DNA from: a bacterium
Lineage (GTDB): Bacteria > Atribacterota > Phoenicimicrobiia > Phoenicimicrobiales > Phoenicimicrobiaceae
Length of the DNA stretch: 11,097 bases
NCBI GenBank assembly: GCA_018819665.1
Contig: JAHJOY010000130.1
Span: 1-11,097 of the forward strand
Direction: 5' to 3'
The notes below the pieces were generated by a model. The model did no database searches and had not been told where the DNA came from. It saw only the letters and a list, made by a program, of their open reading frames with translations. Shown here one piece after another: positions 6,778-11,097 of the stretch. A program made the position numbers and the translations under genes. Position 1 is the first letter of the stretch. Every line of letters starts with the position of its first letter.

Positions 6778-8457
6778 ATGTTAGAAACTGGAATGGTGTT
6801 TAAAATTGCAGGTATCGTTATATGTAGTGTGCTGATGGTCATCTTGGGGAGGGTAGACAGAAAGAGAAAGCTTCCCACAGGGGTTAAATTAATATTTCAA
6901 GTTTTAATTTCTTTAATTATAATTTATTCTGGAGTTAAAATAGAATTTTTGCGAGCTCCTTCCTCCTCATCGGGAGGGTATCTTTATCTTAGCTATTTAT
7001 CTATCCCCATAACCATAATCTGGCTGATAAGCATTACTAATTCTATCGGCCAGGCAGATGAACTGGGAGACATCACTCCCTATATTGTCTTTATCGCTTC
7101 CCTCACTTTTTTAGTGGTCTCTATTGTCCAGAGACAGGGATTAATTTTAGCAGAAGCGCTATCTTTGATTATGGCGGCGATTTCATTTATTTTTATCAAA
7201 TATGTCCCTCGAGGGAAATTTTCTTCCTATTATATGTCTTTTGGATTTATATTAGCAGTGATTGCTATTGTGGGTGTATCCAAGAGTACAGCAGCTTTAA
7301 CTTTATTGATTCCTCTTTTAATTTTAGGCGTACCGATTATAGACAGCTCTTATTCTATTGTGGCTAATTATGCCCGTCAGGAAAGCTCAATCCCGGGTAT
7401 AGGAAAATTTCCATTATTTTCAGAGAGCGGGAGCAGGAGCAGGTTACGCCAGAAACTGCAATCTTATGGATTTTCGGCTCAAGGAGCGAATTTAACTATT
7501 ATCGGGGTCTCTCTCTACTTAAGTTTATCAGCTTTTATTATTTCTATATACCAGAATTTCTATCTACTGTTAACCCTGACTGCTTTTGGCTGGGTGGTTT
7601 TTGAATTACTGAAGAATAAGGTTCGGTCAGAGGAATTGATTATCGGAAGAGATATTTTAACTAGCCGCATAAAACTCTTTCAGGTGGGAATTGACCAGGG
7701 AGATAATCAAGAAACTATTCAAAAAATAGAGGAATTTATTGTATCTAAAAAACCTCATCAGATTGTTACTCCGGATACTTTGGCTGTATTGCGAGCAAGG
7801 AAAGACCCTGGGTATCACTCCATATTAAAATCTGCAGATTTGGTTACCCCTGATGGAGCAGGTATTTTATGGGCTACCACAACTCTAAATTATCCTTTAC
7901 CTGAAAGGGTAACCGGTATAGACATAATACATAACATATGCCGATTGGCTGCCAAGAAGTGGTATTCCCTATATTTATTAGGCTCTTATCCTGGTGTGGC
8001 CAGTGAGGCTGCCTTAAATTTAACCAAGAAATATCCGGGAATAAAAATAGCTGGAACTCATCATGGTTATTTTAGTTGTGAAGATTCTCAAAATTGTGAA
8101 GATGTTAAAAATGGTAATAGCGTTAGGAATAAAGAGGAAGAAGAGATTATTACCGAGATCAAAGAAAAGAGACCGGATATATTGCTGGTGGGTATGGGTG
8201 TGCCCAAACAAGAAAAGTGGATTAATAAAAATTTAGAGAAATTAGATGTACCAGTATGTATAGGGGTAGGTGGAAGTTTCGACGTCCTTTCCGGCAGGAT
8301 ACCGCGGGCACCATTATGGATGCAAAGACACGGAATGGAATGGATTTATAGATCGATTAAGCAGCCAAACAGGGCTTTCCGAGTTTTAGCCCTTTTTTAC
8401 TTTATCTGGTTGGTAATTGTAGGGAAAATAGTTTATTCTCTAAAAGAAGTAGAATAA
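6778..8457 (+). CDS. Degenerate WecA-like membrane domain fused to WecG/TagA/CpsF glycosyltransferase
   Basis: 559 residues in two parts. Residues ~1-275 form a multi-helix domain that aligns with the WecA-like gene upstream (ITNSIGQADELGD against VTNSINLIDGLDG; GVPIIDSSYSI against ALPIVDTLFAI). It lacks the DD pair (GRVDRK at 24-29), the second Asp of the DGLDG motif, the LGDSGS loop (KFSSYYMS at 147-154) and the HxHHR motif (SRSRLRQ at 219-225), so transferase activity is unlikely. Residues ~290-530 are a full GT26 WecG/TagA/CpsF domain: VTPDTLAVLRA (320-330 region), DLVTPDGAGILWA with the likely catalytic Asp of PDG, PERVTGID, LLGSYPGVA, GTHHGYF, VGMGVPKQEKW, GVGGSFDVLSG, RAPLWMQ and EWIYR. 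The family adds a HexNAc, often ManNAc, to GlcNAc-PP-lipid. A hydrophobic C-terminal segment (~534-553) follows. A hydrophilic Asn/Glu-rich insert lies at ~433-456. AAGGA is 12 nt before the ATG. Two stop codons end the gene. Confidence 0.88.
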   Translation: MLETGMVFKIAGIVICSVLMVILGRVDRKRKLPTGVKLIFQVLISLIIIYSGVKIEFLRAPSSSSGGYLYLSYLSIPITIIWLISITNSIGQADELGDITPYIVFIASLTFLVVSIVQRQGLILAEALSLIMAAISFIFIKYVPRGKFSSYYMSFGFILAVIAIVGVSKSTAALTLLIPLLILGVPIIDSSYSIVANYARQESSIPGIGKFPLFSESGSRSRLRQKLQSYGFSAQGANLTIIGVSLYLSLSAFIISIYQNFYLLLTLTAFGWVVFELLKNKVRSEELIIGRDILTSRIKLFQVGIDQGDNQETIQKIEEFIVSKKPHQIVTPDTLAVLRARKDPGYHSILKSADLVTPDGAGILWATTTLNYPLPERVTGIDIIHNICRLAAKKWYSLYLLGSYPGVASEAALNLTKKYPGIKIAGTHHGYFSCEDSQNCEDVKNGNSVRNKEEEEIITEIKEKRPDILLVGMGVPKQEKWINKNLEKLDVPVCIGVGGSFDVLSGRIPRAPLWMQRHGMEWIYRSIKQPNRAFRVLALFYFIWLVIVGKIVYSLKEVE

Positions 8458-8755
8458 TAATCGATAATAGATAATGCTTAATAAGTAAATGATAATTAAT
8501 TGAAATAGCCCAAAAATAATAGAAGTATAAAATAGTAATTAATTTAGTATTTTAGTATTAATGCATTATCTTAATGGCTCTTAATGGCTATAGATAATAG
8601 AATTATAATATTACCGATCGTTCTATTTGCTTATTTCTAAAGTCCTAAATGTTAAAATAATTAAATTCTCCTCAATATATCTTAGACAAGTATCACTCTT
8701 TATTTTATATCAATATCCGTTTTTCTAATTAATCAATTAAATAAGGAGATAGCTG
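8458..8755. other. AT-rich intergenic gap with small decayed repeats
   Basis: No gene is seen in this 298-bp gap. It holds a perfect 10-bp tandem duplication, CTTAATGGCT (8570-8579 and 8580-8589). It also holds a long-loop inverted pair, AGATAATGC (8469-8477) with GCATTATCT (8563-8571), and a further AGATAATAG near 8588. These look like slippage products in AT-rich DNA. The mreD promoter candidate lies at its 3' end. Confidence 0.6.
8683..8711 (+). promoter_or_regulatory. Candidate sigma70 promoter of mreD-mrdA
   Basis: TAGACA (8683-8688, 5 of 6 to TTGACA) is followed after 17 nt by TATATC (8706-8711, 4 of 6). This would give a leader of about 38 nt before the mreD ATG. The 298-bp gap upstream suggests that mreD starts a new transcription unit, but the -10 is poor. 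Confidence 0.4.
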
Positions 8756-9244
8756 ATGAAAATTTTGCTTAAAGGTGCAATAATTGTAGCTGCCTTAGTA
8801 ATTCAACTTACCCTTATTAATTCGGTTACCATTTTGGGGTTAAAACCTGATTTGATAATGGTAGTAGTAGTAGTTTTTTCCTTGCTGAAGGGAGAAAAAG
8901 AAGGGACTATCTCCGGATTTGCTTCAGGCCTTTTGCAGGATATCTTTTCTATCAGCCTCTTAGGAATAAATGCTTTGGCAAAGACGGTGATAGGTTTTAC
9001 CTGTGGAATTTTAAAAGAAAAAATATTTCATGAACATATATTATTTATTATTCCGGTAATAACTTTTATTGCATCATTTATGCAAAGTATTTTAATATTT
9101 TTGCTATTACGCGCATTTGGAATCGAATATAACCTGGCCTGGAGCTTAAAACAGATAGCCCTTCCCGAGGCTTTATATAGCAGCCTGCTATCACCTTTTA
9201 TTTTTTTAGCGATAAATAAACTTTTCCAGATGATTAAAGAATAA
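8756..9244 (+). CDS. mreD: Rod shape-determining membrane protein MreD
   Basis: 162 residues, the usual MreD length, with about five hydrophobic helices. It matches the family pattern: an N-terminal helix, then GLKPDLIMVVVVVFSLLKG (28-46), the glycine-rich GTISGFASGLLQD (50-62), and SLLGINALAKTVIG (67-80) leading into a third helix. MreD is an inner-membrane partner of MreC, MreB, RodA and PBP2 in the elongasome that inserts lateral-wall peptidoglycan. AAGGAG (8743-8748) lies 7 nt before the ATG, which supports this start. It is followed by mrdA after 70 bp, the common gene order. However, mreB and mreC, which normally sit directly upstream, are replaced here by the glycosyltransferase fusion gene. 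Sequence conservation of MreD is low in general, so the call rests on pattern, length and the PBP2 neighbour. Confidence 0.88.
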   Translation: MKILLKGAIIVAALVIQLTLINSVTILGLKPDLIMVVVVVFSLLKGEKEGTISGFASGLLQDIFSISLLGINALAKTVIGFTCGILKEKIFHEHILFIIPVITFIASFMQSILIFLLLRAFGIEYNLAWSLKQIALPEALYSSLLSPFIFLAINKLFQMIKE

Positions 9245-9250
9245 AAATAA

Positions 9251-9291
9251 AAAAGTTTCCCAAAGGTGCCTGGCACCTTTGGTTAACTTTT
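9251..9291. repeat. Palindrome copy C, right arm decayed
   Basis: The left arm AAAAGTTTCCCAAAGGTGCC (9251-9270) is identical to copy A. The right arm (9272-9291) reads GGTTAAC where copy A has GGGAAAC, giving two mismatches. The copy begins 6 bp after the mreD stop and ends 13 bp before the mrdA ribosome site. It therefore lies between two genes that are normally co-transcribed. Confidence 0.9.
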
Positions 9292-9314
9292 GCCATTAAA
9301 ATTGAGGAGCAATT

Positions 9315-11078
9315 ATGAGGGAATCTTCTACAATTCCAGAAGAAGTGAAACAACGGCTAAATTGGTTATTGATATTTATGGTCATCTGTTTTTTAATATT
9401 AGTTATCGGTTTATGGTATTTGCAGATGATTAAAGGAGAGGAGTTTAAGGAAAGAGCGGTAGAGAATTGTATCCGTTCCCTGGTAGAAGATGCCCCTCGG
9501 GGCAGGATTTATGACCGCCAGGAAAAATTGTTGGTTACTAATCGTCCGGCAGTAGTAGTTTCTATAATCCCGGCAGAGGTCGATGATTTAGAAAAACTGA
9601 GTGAAAGGTTAAGCAGAATAATAGGTATTTCTCCGGAAGAAATTTTGCAGACAGTAAAAAATTACCGGGAAAACCCTTTTAAGCCGGTAAAAATTTTGGA
9701 TGATTGTAAGACAAATAATATAGTGGAGATTGAAGAGAGAAAAGATGAATTAAAGGGAGTGGTTTTAGAGGTTAAACCTCGGAGGGATTATCTTTACCAT
9801 GATTTTGCAGCTCATAGCTTAGGTTATGTGGGGGAAATAGATAAAGAGGAGTTGCAGCGATTTGGCAATCCAAAATTCCAGGGAGGGGATATCATAGGAA
9901 AAGCCGGACTGGAAAATTATTATGATGATATTTTGAGAGGAGAAAAAGGAGGGAAGGAAGTCGAAGTTGATGCCTTGGGTCAGGAGATAGCTACTTTATT
10001 GTATCAGAAACCGGTTCCAGGCAAAGATTTGGTATTAACTATCGATAGAGATTTACAGCTTTACGGAGAAAATTTACTCTTTGATAAAAAAGGCTCTATT
10101 ATGGTAAGTGATCCTAATAGTGGGGAAATATTAGCTCTGGTTAACAGACCTTCTTTTAGCCCCAACCTATTTGCTAATGGAATTTCCAGTTCTGATTGGC
10201 AAAGGCTTTCTTCTGATGCCGATTACCCTTTGACTAACCGAAGTGTTCAGGGTCTTTATTCTCCTGGTTCAATATTTAAAGTGGTTACAGCGGTAGCTGC
10301 TCTGGAAGAAGGAGTTACCGATAGAAAAAGAAAGATTTATTGCTCAGGCACTTTTGAATTAGCTGACTGGGTCTTCACTTGCTGGAAGGAGACCGGACAC
10401 GGAAGTTTAAGTATTATTGATGGAATTGCTCATTCCTGTAATATCTATTTTTATACCTTAGGAAAAGACCTGGGGATTGAAAGATTTAATAAATATATGC
10501 AGAAATTTGGATTGGGAGAAAAAACAGGTATTGATCTGCCCGCAGAAGCTATAGGGACAATTCCTTCTGCCCAATGGAAGGAGAGAGAAGTTAAAGAGAT
10601 CTGGTTCCCCGGTGATACTATAAATCTTTCTATCGGTCAGGGATATCTTTTGTTAACCCCTTTACAGGTGCATACTATTATTTGCGCTATCGCTACAGAA
10701 GGGGAAATTTATAAGTTACATTTGGTAAAAAAGATAATTTCTGCCGATGGTAACACCGTAGAAGAAATTAAGTCAGAAATTTATAAAAAAGTAAACTTTT
10801 CTTCAGATACATTTAAAATCATTAAAGAAGGATTAAGGCAGACTATATTAAAAGGAACGGGCTGGAGGGCAAATATCCAAGAATTAGCGGTAGCCGGGAA
10901 GACCGGGACAGCTCAAAACCCTCAGGGGGAGACCCATGCCTGGTTTATCGGGTTCGCCCCTTATGAAGATCCAGAAATTTGCATCACTGTTTTTCTGGAA
11001 AATGGGGGAGAAGGAGGAGAAGCAGCTGCCCCCATAGCCCGAGCTATGCTGGAAAAATATTTTAATATTAAAAATTAA
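9315..11078 (+). CDS. mrdA: Penicillin-binding protein 2 (elongation transpeptidase)
   Basis: Class B PBP, 587 residues, that cross-links peptidoglycan during cell elongation with RodA and MreCD. A short cytoplasmic tail and one membrane anchor (about 15-38) come first. A dimerisation/pedestal domain follows, with DAPRGRIYDRQEKLLVTNRP (59-78), KPRRDYLYHDFAAHSLGYVG (154-173) and GKAGLENYYDDILRG (195-209). The transpeptidase domain starts near 240. All three catalytic motifs are present: SIFK (Ser319, Lys322) in SPGSIFKVVTAV, SCN (374-376), and KTGTAQ (529-534). AGGAG (9305-9309) lies 5 nt before the ATG. The length is slightly below that of the E. coli protein. Other class B PBPs such as FtsI/SpoVD are possible, but the MreD neighbour and the PBP2-style IIGKAGLE region favour MrdA. 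The gene is complete, and its TAA overlaps the first base of palindrome copy D's arm. Confidence 0.95.
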   Translation: MRESSTIPEEVKQRLNWLLIFMVICFLILVIGLWYLQMIKGEEFKERAVENCIRSLVEDAPRGRIYDRQEKLLVTNRPAVVVSIIPAEVDDLEKLSERLSRIIGISPEEILQTVKNYRENPFKPVKILDDCKTNNIVEIEERKDELKGVVLEVKPRRDYLYHDFAAHSLGYVGEIDKEELQRFGNPKFQGGDIIGKAGLENYYDDILRGEKGGKEVEVDALGQEIATLLYQKPVPGKDLVLTIDRDLQLYGENLLFDKKGSIMVSDPNSGEILALVNRPSFSPNLFANGISSSDWQRLSSDADYPLTNRSVQGLYSPGSIFKVVTAVAALEEGVTDRKRKIYCSGTFELADWVFTCWKETGHGSLSIIDGIAHSCNIYFYTLGKDLGIERFNKYMQKFGLGEKTGIDLPAEAIGTIPSAQWKEREVKEIWFPGDTINLSIGQGYLLLTPLQVHTIICAIATEGEIYKLHLVKKIISADGNTVEEIKSEIYKKVNFSSDTFKIIKEGLRQTILKGTGWRANIQELAVAGKTGTAQNPQGETHAWFIGFAPYEDPEICITVFLENGGEGGEAAAPIARAMLEKYFNIKN

Positions 11079-11097
11079 AAAGTTTCCCAAAGGTGCC
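11078..11097. repeat. Palindrome copy D, left arm only (cut by window end)
   Basis: The last 20 bases repeat the left arm of copies A and C exactly. The window ends at the point where the central T and right arm would follow. The arm begins at the last base of the mrdA stop codon, so again the element directly follows a gene. Confidence 0.85.

Noticed and set aside
8469..8571. AGATAATGC / GCATTATCT inverted pair as a riboswitch or regulatory RNA
   Set aside because: Only 9 bp of pairing closes a loop of about 85 nt in AT-rich DNA, with no recognisable conserved core.
9028..9276. Reverse-strand frame starting MPGTFGKLF over the end of mreD
   Set aside because: It begins in palindrome C and runs antisense through mreD; the start is a by-product of the palindrome.
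3131..11097. Palindromes read as a CRISPR array
   Set aside because: Copies are kilobases apart with whole genes between them, not regularly spaced by short unique spacers, and no cas gene is present.

Overview
The window is AT-rich (roughly mid-30s % GC by eye) bacterial DNA with seven protein-coding genes, all on the + strand. No RNA gene, CRISPR array, transposase or phage gene was recognised. A lipobox surface protein, a polyprenyl-phosphate sugar transferase and the elongasome genes mreD/mrdA point to a rod-shaped bacterium with a lipid-linked surface glycan. The palindromic repeats and the modular Ig plus beta-helix lipoprotein recall genomes of uncultured, often subsurface lineages such as Atribacterota. 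That placement is an impression, not something the window proves.

Layout. 1-228: intergenic DNA with a plausible sigma70 promoter. 229-3093: a 954-residue lipoprotein made of two Ig/cadherin-like domains, five 84-residue Ig-like repeats in perfect register, and a right-handed beta-helix. 3094-3271: palindrome copy A and a good extended -10 promoter. 3272-4408: bifunctional phosphoglucose/phosphomannose isomerase. 4423-4519: a degenerate 8-bp tandem repeat. 4540-5463: WecA/TagO-type polyprenyl-phosphate sugar-1-phosphate transferase. 5467-5509: palindrome copy B. 5531-6595: GalE-like NAD-dependent nucleotide-sugar epimerase. 6596-6777: purine-rich spacer. 6778-8457: an unusual fusion of a catalytically degenerate WecA-like membrane domain with a WecG/TagA/CpsF glycosyltransferase. 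8458-8755: AT-rich gap with small repeats and a candidate promoter. 8756-9244: mreD. 9251-9291: palindrome copy C. 9315-11078: mrdA (PBP2). 11078-11097: half of palindrome copy D, cut by the window edge.

How the genes fit together. The isomerase, WecA-like transferase, epimerase and WecA'-TagA fusion look like a module that prepares sugars and builds the first two sugars of a polyprenyl-linked surface polymer. MreD and PBP2 belong to the cell-elongation machinery that shares the same lipid carrier. No mreB, mreC or rodA is visible.

The two strongest leads are the fusion, in which a dead copy of the initiating transferase is joined to the second-step enzyme, and a family of hairpin palindromes that recurs after gene stop codons. 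One palindrome copy carries a compensatory base-pair change that supports a conserved stem.
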